Source of the DNA: an uncultured Oscillospiraceae bacterium
GTDB taxonomy: Bacteria > Bacillota > Clostridia > Oscillospirales > Oscillospiraceae
NCBI GenBank assembly: GCA_900759385.1
Contig: CAAEUZ010000097.1
Span: 1-9,878 of the forward strand
Reading direction: 5' to 3'
Length of the DNA: 9,878 nt
Of this stretch, positions 1-5,990 are shown one piece after another (positions within the stretch are counted from its first letter, which is position 1; the number at the start of each line of letters is the position of its first letter). Made by a program: the position numbers and the translations under genes. The notes beneath the pieces are model-generated. The model was not told the DNA's origin and made no database searches. It saw only the letters and a list, made by a program, of their open reading frames with translations.

Positions 1-19
1 CGCCGGTGCGGTGCGCGGC

Positions 20-47
20 GGTGCCGGGAAGCCCGGCGCCTTCTTTC
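20..47 (+). terminator. Possible terminator of a plus-strand gene left of the window
   Basis: A 9-bp GC-rich stem (20-28 GGTGCCGGG with 32-40 CCCGGCGCC, one T-G wobble) with a 3-nt loop is followed by TTCTTTC at 41-47. This is the form of an intrinsic terminator for transcription entering from the left on the plus strand. The gene it would serve is not in the window and the T-tract is interrupted, so the call is tentative. Confidence 0.45.
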
Positions 48-60
48 ATATTGCCCCATG

Positions 61-103
61 AGCAAAAAGAAGCGGGATAAAACTTAAAAGTCTTATCCCA
101 CTT
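61..103 (-). terminator. Intrinsic terminator of the SEDS-PBP operon
   Basis: Read on the minus strand, a hairpin (arms 88-103 and 70-85; core GGGATAA with TTATCCC plus ACTT with AAGT; one A-C mismatch inside each arm) is followed directly by TCTTTTTGCT. It lies about 70 nt downstream of the PBP stop codon. No other minus-strand gene lies between, so it most likely ends the two-gene cell-wall transcript. Confidence 0.7.
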
Positions 104-106
104 CAA

Positions 107-122
107 CGATTACTTGTAATCG
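107..122. repeat. Perfect 7-bp inverted repeat downstream of the PBP gene
   Basis: CGATTAC (107-113) and GTAATCG (116-122) are perfect inverted copies around a 2-nt centre. The repeat sits in the 3' untranslated stretch between the PBP stop and the terminator hairpin. It could be a protein-binding palindrome or a small RNA hairpin, and nothing assigns it a role. The rest of 104-171 shows no recognisable element. Confidence 0.4.
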
Positions 123-171
123 CAAGTTCTCTGACAAGCGAGGGGCATTACAGCATGGACGCCGGGGCAAG

Positions 172-1488
172 TCACTCCCCAGTTGAGCCGGAAGTGTCCG
201 AAAGGTCTGCGGCCACGGCGGCCTGGAGCACGGTGTTGGCTATGGGCCCGGCATTGGTGAGGCCGCCGCCGGCGTTCTCCACCAGCACGACGAAGGCGTA
301 GGGGTGCTCCGGCGAGCTGAGGAAGCCGGTCATCCAGGCGTGGCTGGTGCCGTCGCCGACCTCGGCGGTGCCTGTCTTGGCGGAGACGTTGAGCCCCGGG
401 AAGGTCCACTGCCCGCCGTAGGCGGTCTGGACGTTGTAGTTCATCATCTCGGCGATGCGTGCGGCCGTGTCGGCGCTGAGCACCTCGGTCTCACGGTCGA
501 GGCCGCCGTGGCCCAGCAGGGTCGGCTCGTACACGCTGCCGCCGTTGGCGATGGCGGCCACGTAGCGCAGGAGCGCGTAGGGCACCACGAGGTCGTTGTA
601 CTGGCCTATGCCCGACCAGGCCAGGCCGATGGAGTCCGCCTCGGCCTTGTCAAAGCTGCCGGCGGGGACGGTGATGCCGTCGAGCGAGAGCTCCTGGGTT
701 ATGCCCAGCTTCTCGGCGTACTCGGCCAGGGTGTCCGCTCCCAGCTCCAGCGCTATCTCGCCGAAGGCGCAGTTGCAGGAGTTGGCCAGGGCCTGCTCGA
801 TGGTCTGCGTGCCGTGCGAGCCCGTGCAGTTGAGCACCGCGCCGCCGACCACGCTGCTGCCCTCGCACCAGAACGTGCGCTCGAACAGGTCGGGTATGTT
901 CTCTATGGCCGCGGCCAGGGTGACGAGCTTGTACACCGAGCCGGGCACGAAGCTGGCGCTCAGGCACTTGTTTATGTAAGTGCCGTCCGCCGGGCTGGAG
1001 CTGGGGTTCTCCGGGTCGTCGGCCGGGGTGGAGACCATGCAGAGTATCTCACCCGTGGTGTAGTCCATCACCATTACCGCGCCGTTGCGCCCGGCCAGCG
1101 CGTTATAGGCCGCGGTATTGAGCGAGGAGTCCACCGTCAGCTGCAGCGTCTTGCCGCTGGAGGTGCCGCTCACAAAGCTGTAGCCCGTGAGCTGGTCGCG
1201 GAACTGACGCAGGGCGCCGGTGCGTATGTTGCCCGTACTGTCGCCTATCAGGTGGTAGCAGGCGAGACGGGTGGTGTAGTCCGCGGAGTAGCTCACGCCG
1301 TCATCCGTGGAGGTGTACAGCGTCACGCCGTTGCGGTCCAGTATGGTGCCGCCGGGTGTGCCGCCCGAGAAATAGCTGGCCCAGGCCCCGCCGTCCTCGG
1401 CGAGCCGTACCAGGTATACCGCCAGGCCCACCACCAGCAGCAGCGCTATCAGCAGGCTGGCCCAGGCGCGGTTTTTTACTTTTTTCAT
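172..1488 (-). CDS. Short class B penicillin-binding protein (D,D-transpeptidase), PbpA-like
   Basis: A 438-residue membrane-anchored transpeptidase that cross-links peptidoglycan stem peptides outside the membrane. Residues 1-10 are a basic cytoplasmic tail, about 11-30 a single membrane anchor, and 47-130 a short N-terminal region. The transpeptidase domain has all three active-site motifs: S184-V-Y-K187 in PGSVYK (acylated serine), S237-C-N239, and K371-T-G-T374. It is shorter than PBP2 or PBP3 (usually 550-700 residues) and resembles actinobacterial PbpA in its reduced N-terminal module. Cys208, Cys221, Cys238 and Cys240 lie close together around the SxN motif. The start ATG overlaps the upstream SEDS stop as ATGA, with GGAGGG about 7 nt upstream. 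Co-translation fits a SEDS-PBP polymerase/cross-linker pair. The transpeptidase assignment is firm; whether it serves elongation, division or sporulation cannot be told. Confidence 0.93.
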   Translation of the reverse strand: MKKVKNRAWASLLIALLLVVGLAVYLVRLAEDGGAWASYFSGGTPGGTILDRNGVTLYTSTDDGVSYSADYTTRLACYHLIGDSTGNIRTGALRQFRDQLTGYSFVSGTSSGKTLQLTVDSSLNTAAYNALAGRNGAVMVMDYTTGEILCMVSTPADDPENPSSSPADGTYINKCLSASFVPGSVYKLVTLAAAIENIPDLFERTFWCEGSSVVGGAVLNCTGSHGTQTIEQALANSCNCAFGEIALELGADTLAEYAEKLGITQELSLDGITVPAGSFDKAEADSIGLAWSGIGQYNDLVVPYALLRYVAAIANGGSVYEPTLLGHGGLDRETEVLSADTAARIAEMMNYNVQTAYGGQWTFPGLNVSAKTGTAEVGDGTSHAWMTGFLSSPEHPYAFVVLVENAGGGLTNAGPIANTVLQAAVAADLSDTSGSTGE

Positions 1489-3257
1489 CTTACGCCCTCC
1501 CTTCCGGGGTTGTCCTGAGGCGTTTCTTCGCCGTAATTCTCCTCGTAATCCTCCTCGTCATATTCCTCTTCCGGCGTCTTGGGGTCGCGGCTTACGACAA
1601 AGCTGGCGTCTCGGCGCGTGTCCGTAGCCTTGACGAAGGCCAGCAGCATCCAGCAGGCAATCAGTGACGTGCCGCCCTTGCTGACGAAGGGGAAGGTCAC
1701 GCCCGTAAATGGCAGGATATCCAGAGAGCCGAAGATGTTGAGCCCCATCTGCACCATCATCATGCTGACGGCGGAGCATCCGGCAATGACGTAAAAAGTG
1801 CTGCGTCCGCGCGCCGCGTTGCGCACGGCGAAGAAGGCCAGCGCTATCACCGCGAACATGGCCAGCACCGCGATAATAAGGCCCAGCTCCTCGCTGAGCA
1901 CGGCGAAGACCATGTCCGTGTCCGCCGCCGTGATGTCCACCAGGCTGCCCTCGCCCGCACCGCGGCCGAAGAGCCCGCCGGAGGCGGCGGCGCTCATGGC
2001 GTGGGTCTGCTGGTAGCCGCTGTCCCAAACGTCCTCCCAGGCGTGGCCCCAGGTGGCGAAGCGCTGCAGCACGTACGGCTTGACGCTCAGCACCAGGAAG
2101 CCGCCCATGCCCGCAGCGGCCACGGCGAGGAACACGGTGGCGAAGCTGCCGGAACGCATGAACGCGATGACAAGGAAGGTGGCAAAGAATATGAGGGCGG
2201 TACCGAAGTCGCCCATCAGCGCCAGGGCGCAGACGCATATCGCCGCGAATACGATGAACCCGAACAGGTTCCGCCGCACGAACAGGCGGTCGAGCGTGGC
2301 TGCGCCCGTGTATATGTACAGCACCTTGACGAGTTCCGAGGGCTGGATGGTGAACGAGCCGAAATTCAGCCAGTTGCCCGCGCCGCCGCGCACCTCGCCA
2401 AGTATAACGGTGATGCCCAGCAGGCCCAGCGCCGCCAGCGCCGCCAGCCATCTGACGGCCTTTACGCGCTGCAGGTCCCTCAGCCACCAGCCCAGGAAGA
2501 AGAACAGCGCCACGCCGATGAGCAGGAACAGCACCTGCCGGAACATGTCGTCCGGCGTACTCGACGCGGCCACCGCGGTACCAAGCGTGCTGAGGAAAAA
2601 GGCGATGGTCTCCGGCTCGAACCCCGTGCGCCGCACGGAGCGCATGACCAGGTAGCAGAACCACTCCAGCACTATCAGGGCCAGGAATGCCAGGCAGATG
2701 GGCACGAGGTACTCTTCATCCGCCGATACGGTAAACTCCAGCGTGAGGAAGGCCTGGAAGAGGGTGAGTATCATCAGCGTCACGCCCGGGCCCACAAAGC
2801 GGCCCGGCGCGGTGCGCCGGCGCTCCAGCCACTCGCGCTCCTCGCGCCCGACCTCCTGGAAGACCAGCTCCTCGCCGGCGAACTCCAGCACATCCCCGTC
2901 CCTGACCGGCTCGAGGATATCGGCCTCCTCGCCGTTTACAAAGGTGCCGCCCTTGCTGCGCAGGTCGGACACGGTCCAGTAACCGGCGCCGTCGCGCTGC
3001 AGCGAGGCGTGTACGCGCGACACACTGGGCGAGTCCAGCACCACGTCCGCGCTGCGCGAGCGGCCGACGACGCTCTCCCAGTGGTTGACCGGGTGGCGCT
3101 CGCCGTTGAGGTCAACGAGATAGGCCCAGGTCTCCGGCTCGTAGCGCTCACGCAGCATGCTGCGCACACAGCGCAGCAGCACCCACAGCGCCAGCAGCGG
3201 CATCAGGTACCTGGTACCCCCTATTATATAGCCTATAAGCTCCGATATGTCCGGCAT
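1485..3257 (-). CDS. FHA-domain SEDS-family peptidoglycan glycosyltransferase (RodA/FtsW/SpoVE-like)
   Basis: A 590-residue polytopic membrane protein. Residues about 11-31 form an extra N-terminal membrane segment. Residues 42-135 are a forkhead-associated (FHA) domain with the family residues G65-R66-S67, S80-R81-V82-H83 and T105-F-V-N108-G. Residues about 155-545 are the SEDS core: G294-N-W-L-N and QPSEL (305-309), then T447-D448-M-V-F, equivalent to the TDFIF motif whose Asp is needed for lipid II polymerisation, followed by SEELG, and finally KGGTSL (527-532). An acidic cytoplasmic tail (560-590) contains TPEEE and TPQD. SEDS proteins usually have 370-420 residues; the excess is the FHA module and tail. 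The start has GGAGGTG (3263-3269) 5 nt upstream, and the stop overlaps the PBP start. FHA domains bind phosphothreonine, so control by a PASTA-type Ser/Thr kinase is inferred; no kinase is in the window. RodA, FtsW and SpoVE cannot be separated by sequence reading alone. Confidence 0.93.
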   Translation of the reverse strand: MPDISELIGYIIGGTRYLMPLLALWVLLRCVRSMLRERYEPETWAYLVDLNGERHPVNHWESVVGRSRSADVVLDSPSVSRVHASLQRDGAGYWTVSDLRSKGGTFVNGEEADILEPVRDGDVLEFAGEELVFQEVGREEREWLERRRTAPGRFVGPGVTLMILTLFQAFLTLEFTVSADEEYLVPICLAFLALIVLEWFCYLVMRSVRRTGFEPETIAFFLSTLGTAVAASSTPDDMFRQVLFLLIGVALFFFLGWWLRDLQRVKAVRWLAALAALGLLGITVILGEVRGGAGNWLNFGSFTIQPSELVKVLYIYTGAATLDRLFVRRNLFGFIVFAAICVCALALMGDFGTALIFFATFLVIAFMRSGSFATVFLAVAAAGMGGFLVLSVKPYVLQRFATWGHAWEDVWDSGYQQTHAMSAAASGGLFGRGAGEGSLVDITAADTDMVFAVLSEELGLIIAVLAMFAVIALAFFAVRNAARGRSTFYVIAGCSAVSMMMVQMGLNIFGSLDILPFTGVTFPFVSKGGTSLIACWMLLAFVKATDTRRDASFVVSRDPKTPEEEYDEEDYEENYGEETPQDNPGREGVR

Positions 3258-3296
3258 TGCCGCACCTCCAAAGCGTCCCAGTTGGTTTAGAGGCCA

Positions 3297-3325
3297 ATTA
3301 TATCACCCCGGGCCGGCTTTGACAA
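3297..3325 (-). promoter_or_regulatory. Sigma-A-type promoter of the SEDS-PBP operon
   Basis: On the minus strand, TTGTCA (3325-3320), a 17-bp spacer and a perfect TATAAT (3302-3297) place the transcript start near 3290, giving a leader of about 33 nt that contains the GGAGGTG ribosome site. The -35 hexamer lies inside the first copy of the TTGACAA repeat. Confidence 0.75.
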
Positions 3326-3347
3326 CAGATTGACAAGTGGTTGACAA
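3319..3347. repeat. Three TTGACAA direct repeats at exact 11-bp period (possible operator)
   Basis: TTGACAA occurs at 3319-3325, 3330-3336 and 3341-3347, each start 11 bp from the last, with unrelated 4-bp linkers (CAGA and GTGG). On the minus strand the copies read TTGTCAA, with a TGTCA core. The first copy supplies the -35 of the minus-strand promoter and the third supplies the -35 of the plus-strand promoter, while the middle copy serves neither. An 11-bp tandem array is the layout bound by OmpR/PhoB-class response regulators, so an operator role is plausible but inferred. Confidence 0.6.
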
Positions 3348-3369
3348 GCGCGCTCCGGTACCGTAAAAT
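3341..3369 (+). promoter_or_regulatory. Sigma-A-type promoter of the NusG-II/Gx/lipoprotein unit
   Basis: A consensus TTGACA (3341-3346), a 17-bp spacer and TAAAAT (3364-3369) form a strong promoter. The expected start of transcription, about 7 nt after the -10, falls at 3375-3377, on the ATG of the first gene, so the message appears to be leaderless. Confidence 0.75.
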
Positions 3370-3375
3370 GGCCTT

Positions 3376-3738
3376 ATGATATATAAGACGAAATTTTGGG
3401 TAATATTGTTCTCCTGTGTGTTCGTGCTCGGCCTCGGCGCTTTCCTCATACTCTGGAGCGTGGGCGGCACGGGCGCTGTCACTGCGCGCATCTGGCTGGA
3501 CGAGGAGATAGTGGAGGAGATCAACCTCTCCACCGTCGTCACGCCCTACGAGTTCGACATCACCACCGAGCTCGGCACCAACCGCGTGCGCGTGGAACAC
3601 GACGGCATCAGCGTGATAAGCGCGGACTGCCCCGACCAGACCTGCGTGCACATGGGCAAGATCTCCGGCTCCTTCCAGACCATCGCCTGCATACCGCACC
3701 GGCTGGTCATAGACATACTCACGGAGGACGACGCATGA
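3376..3738 (+). CDS. NusG-domain-II-containing membrane-anchored protein
   Basis: A 120-residue protein of the NusG domain II family (Pfam NusG_II, PF07009), which is not the transcription factor NusG itself. Residues 1-7 are a short polar start, about 8-28 a single membrane segment, and 35-118 an extracytoplasmic beta-rich domain. The family signature is clear: D84-C-P-D-Q-T-C90-V-H-M-G, then C105-I-P-H-R-L-V near the C-terminus, giving three conserved cysteines. The biochemical role of this family is unknown. It is commonly found beside Gx-family membrane genes in anaerobic Bacillota, as here, where the stop overlaps the next start as ATGA. No Shine-Dalgarno site precedes the ATG and the promoter -10 ends only 6 nt upstream, so initiation is probably leaderless. 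No later ATG would keep the membrane segment. Confidence 0.88.
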   Translation: MIYKTKFWVILFSCVFVLGLGAFLILWSVGGTGAVTARIWLDEEIVEEINLSTVVTPYEFDITTELGTNRVRVEHDGISVISADCPDQTCVHMGKISGSFQTIACIPHRLVIDILTEDDA

Positions 3739-4244
3739 AATCCTCAAGACGCATCGCGCTCATAGCGGCGCTGGCGGCCGTGGCTCTGACCATATTCGTG
3801 GCCGAGAGCCAGATCCCGCCCGTTCTGCCCATACCGGGTATCAAGCTCGGCCTGGCCAATATCGTCACGCTCGTGGCCATGGTCATCCTTGGCCGGCGGG
3901 ACGCCTTTGCCGTGCTTGTGGTCCGGCTCGTGCTGGGCAGCATGTTCACGGGCGGCTTTTCCGCCTTCCTCTTCTCCGCCGCCGGCGGGCTCTTCGCCTA
4001 CATCGTCATGGCCGCCCTGGTGGGCGTGTTCCCGGAGAAGCTGCTCTGGGTGGTGAGCGTCTTTGCCGCGCTGGCACACAACGCCGGACAGATGCTCGTG
4101 GCCGTTTTCGTCACGGGTACGCCCGGCATCATGATCTACATACTCATCCTCGCCGCCAGCGGCGTTGTGACCGGCGTATTCACCGGGCTGGCCAGCATGT
4201 TCCTGATCCGCGCCGTACGCAAATCCGGCCTCGCGGGCAAGTAG
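3735..4244 (+). CDS. Gx transporter family membrane protein (HepPP synthase component I-like)
   Basis: A 169-residue hydrophobic protein with about five membrane segments (roughly 8-22, 40-53, 57-70, 76-98, 104-124 and 132-160, the last possibly two). It carries the family signature E24-S-Q-I-P followed by P34-G-I-K-L-G-L-A-N-I-V and a later HNAGQ (115-119). The family (Pfam PF07456) is often labelled heptaprenyl diphosphate synthase component I, but its topology resembles the substrate-binding S components of ECF transporters, and NCBI names it Gx transporter family. I favour a small-molecule or isoprenoid-related membrane role with unknown substrate. The start at 3735 overlaps the preceding stop and has GGAGG at 3723-3727, 7 nt upstream. 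The open frame extends further upstream, but that part is out of frame with the real NusG-II gene and is not coding. Confidence 0.87.
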   Translation: MKSSRRIALIAALAAVALTIFVAESQIPPVLPIPGIKLGLANIVTLVAMVILGRRDAFAVLVVRLVLGSMFTGGFSAFLFSAAGGLFAYIVMAALVGVFPEKLLWVVSVFAALAHNAGQMLVAVFVTGTPGIMIYILILAASGVVTGVFTGLASMFLIRAVRKSGLAGK

Positions 4245-4287
4245 CTTCCTTTCACCAATATAGCATAAAGGAAAAGGAGTAAACCGT

Positions 4288-4965
4288 ATGAAAAGAACAA
4301 AACCTCTCCTGGCGCTGGTCCTGGCCGCCGTAATTGCCCTCTCTCTGGCCGGCTGCGGCACGCTGATGACGGATTCCGTCGGCGCCCTGGTCCAGGGCAA
4401 CCTGGATGAGCTGTACCTGGGCCAGTACAACGAGGACTTCCTGCAGCTGGTGGACATCACCGAGGCCGAGGCCGAGCAGAACTATCTGGACGGGCTTGAC
4501 GTGGAGGCGCAGTTTTTCGCCCAGTATTTCCTCATTGAGAACCTGACCGACGATATAAAAGCCGAGATTGTTGACCTCTACAAGGAGATATACTCGCACT
4601 CGCGCTACGAGGTCGGCGAGGCCACGGAGGTGGACGAGGACACCTACGGCGTGCCCGTAACCATCTATCCCATAGATATCATGCAGTCCCTCTATGAGGA
4701 GGCCGGCGCCGCGCTTGACAGCTTCAACGCCTCCTACAGCGACGAGGAAATCGCCAGCATACAGTCCGACACGGACGCTTTCGCGGCATATGACGCCGCC
4801 TGGGCTGAGCTCATCATAGGCATGTGCCGCGACAAGCTCTCCGCCCTGGGATACATGGAGCCCGAGGAGATGGTCATCCAGGTCACCCGCGGAAGCGACG
4901 GGCTCTGGACCATAGCCGACAACGACTTCCAGCGCATAGACGCCGCCATCATCTACTACCCATAA
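4288..4965 (+). CDS. Uncharacterised acidic lipoprotein
   Basis: A 225-residue protein with a classical lipoprotein signal: basic KR start, hydrophobic stretch 7-19, and lipobox L20-A-G-C23, so Cys23 would be lipidated and the protein held on the outer face of the membrane. The mature part is strongly acidic and mostly helical in look, with tyrosine-rich segments (LDELYLGQYNEDF near residue 32, then ITEAEAEQNYLDG). It ends in a beta-like stretch containing GSDGLWTIAD, a pattern seen at the end of many secreted Clostridial domains of unknown function. I do not recognise a named family. It begins 43 nt after the Gx gene with AAAGGAG (4273-4279) 8 nt before the ATG and is the last gene before a strong terminator. 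It therefore probably belongs to the same transcript, though a separate weak promoter cannot be excluded. Confidence 0.85.
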   Translation: MKRTKPLLALVLAAVIALSLAGCGTLMTDSVGALVQGNLDELYLGQYNEDFLQLVDITEAEAEQNYLDGLDVEAQFFAQYFLIENLTDDIKAEIVDLYKEIYSHSRYEVGEATEVDEDTYGVPVTIYPIDIMQSLYEEAGAALDSFNASYSDEEIASIQSDTDAFAAYDAAWAELIIGMCRDKLSALGYMEPEEMVIQVTRGSDGLWTIADNDFQRIDAAIIYYP

Positions 4966-4980
4966 CGGGCCGCAAAGTAC

Positions 4981-5016
4981 AGCGCGGGGACCCAGGTCCC
5001 CGCGCTTTATTATTTC
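4981..5016 (+). terminator. Strong intrinsic terminator after the lipoprotein gene
   Basis: A perfect 12-bp stem (4981-4992 AGCGCGGGGACC with 4995-5006 GGTCCCCGCGCT) around a tight CA centre is followed by TTTATTATTTCTT. It ends the plus-strand unit. The hairpin lies only 3 nt beyond the stop codon of the convergent araC-type gene and may also stop that transcript, although only a TTT follows on the minus side. Confidence 0.85.
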
Positions 5017-5918
5017 TTGCCTGATGCCCGCTGCGCTTCGGCCCTGTACTCGCGCGGTGAGACGGAGTAATAGTCGCGGAAGGTGCGGGCAAACACGCTG
5101 GCATTGCTGAACCCGCATGCGCGTCCTATCCCGGCTATACTCAGCTCCGGGCCCGAGGCCAGCAGCGACGCGGCCTGCGTTACGCGGTACTTTATTATGT
5201 ACTGCTTCGGCGTCATGCCCAGCATGCGCTTGAAGGCCCGCTCGCACTCGCGCTCGCCCACCCCGGCCGCCCGGGCTATGTCGTCCAGGTTCAGCGGCTC
5301 GGCAAATTTCGCGTGGATGAGCTCCAGCATGCGCTTCACCCGCCCGTCGTCCGGGCTGTCCCGCTGCGGCTCCGCCCCCTGCCCGGCAAAACTCTCCGCC
5401 AGCATCATGCACAGGTGGGACAGCTCCTCCCGGACCATAAACTCAAAGCCCACCGGCTCGTCGGCCATGGCGCGGAACGTGCGCAGGAACCAGCCCGGCG
5501 CCTCCGGGTATTCGCCGCCGCGCACGAGCACGCCGGTAAAGGCGCGGCTCTCCGTCAGCGGCCTGATGTAGCGGCGGGCAAAGACAGTGTTGGGCCCGCC
5601 GGTGACAAGCTCGGGGCTGAACACCAGCACGCGCAGCCGCGTGCGCTCCAGCGCCCGGCCGTAGTGCAGCACGTTGGAGTTCACGCAGAAGCAGTCGCCG
5701 ACCTGGGCGTGAACCGTCTTTTCCGGCACGCGCAGCTCTATCTCGCCCTCGGCCACGTAGGCTATCTCCAGCTCCTCGTGCCAGTGCAGGGGAAGCTCGT
5801 CCATGACCCCCGGTGTAAAGCACAGGCTGTAGGCGGCGCAGGGAAAATCCGGCGTCCCGTGCACTTTCAGCTCGCGCCTTGATTCGCTCACGGTTACTTT
5901 GTCCACATTGGTCAGCAT
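5010..5918 (-). CDS. AraC-family transcriptional regulator with cupin sensor domain
   Basis: A 302-residue DNA-binding regulator. Residues about 38-105 form a cupin-type ligand domain with the HWHEELEIAYVAEGE segment (H45, H47) and an H85-Y-G near the end of the barrel. Residues about 195-296 are the double helix-turn-helix domain: first HTH near 209-230 (LNLDDIARAAGVGERECERA) and second near 259-281, closing with the typical F-R-D-Y-Y-S-V-S-P-R-E-Y-R. Length and order are standard for the family, whose members usually sense sugars or small metabolites. The start has AGGGGAG (5927-5933) 8 nt upstream. It is divergent from an MFS transporter across a 111-bp gap that contains a symmetric double promoter, so that transporter is its most likely target together with its own gene. 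The ligand is unknown. Confidence 0.92.
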   Translation of the reverse strand: MLTNVDKVTVSESRRELKVHGTPDFPCAAYSLCFTPGVMDELPLHWHEELEIAYVAEGEIELRVPEKTVHAQVGDCFCVNSNVLHYGRALERTRLRVLVFSPELVTGGPNTVFARRYIRPLTESRAFTGVLVRGGEYPEAPGWFLRTFRAMADEPVGFEFMVREELSHLCMMLAESFAGQGAEPQRDSPDDGRVKRMLELIHAKFAEPLNLDDIARAAGVGERECERAFKRMLGMTPKQYIIKYRVTQAASLLASGPELSIAGIGRACGFSNASVFARTFRDYYSVSPREYRAEAQRASGKK

Positions 5919-5947
5919 GCACAGCGCTCCCCTGACGATTTTTGTAT

Positions 5948-5976
5948 ATTATACGTCAAAATTTCGCTTGCATCAA
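5948..5976 (-). promoter_or_regulatory. Promoter of the AraC-family gene
   Basis: On the minus strand, TTGATG (5976-5971), a 17-bp spacer and a perfect TATAAT (5953-5948) predict a start near 5941 and a leader of about 23 nt. The -35 shares bases 5971-5973 with the -35 of the opposing transporter promoter. Confidence 0.7.
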
Positions 5977-5990
5977 GCCATGTTTGACGT
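5953..5990. promoter_or_regulatory. Inverted-repeat candidate operator between the regulator and transporter genes
   Basis: ACGTCAAA (5953-5960) and TTTGACGT (5983-5990) are perfect 8-bp inverted half-sites with centres 30 bp apart, close to three helical turns. Each half-site touches the -10 box of one of the two divergent promoters, and the centre of symmetry coincides with the overlapping -35 boxes. A dimer bound here could control both promoters. The AraC-family protein encoded alongside is the natural candidate binder, by inference only. Confidence 0.6.

Noticed and set aside
110..190. A short minus-strand coding tail beyond the PBP stop, ending in a Cys/Lys-containing segment
   Set aside because: It is only the run-out of an Arg-rich shadow frame inside the PBP gene. 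No start or ribosome site belongs to it.
304..1518. A 404-codon open frame on the plus strand opposite the PBP gene
   Set aside because: Its translation is low-complexity and rich in Ala, Gly, Arg, His and Val with no domain, as expected from the complement of a GC-rich gene. The minus strand has complete PBP motifs and a ribosome site.
2001..3290. A 429-codon plus-strand open frame opposite the FHA-SEDS gene
   Set aside because: It is rich in Gln, Glu, Arg and His with no recognisable motif, lies fully within the opposite-strand gene and crosses the promoter region.
3396..3734. Upstream extension of the Gx gene frame
   Set aside because: This part is out of frame with the NusG-II gene and Arg/His-rich. 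The ATG at 3735 has GGAGG and the membrane-protein sequence begins there.
4245..4287. A separate promoter for the lipoprotein gene in the AT-rich 43-bp gap
   Set aside because: AATATA and TAGCATAAA look -10-like, but no convincing -35 at a suitable distance was found and there is no terminator after the Gx gene. Operon membership is simpler.
4252..5412. A 386-codon minus-strand frame spanning the lipoprotein gene, the terminator and part of the regulator gene
   Set aside because: It crosses a strong hairpin terminator and overlaps two well-supported genes out of frame.
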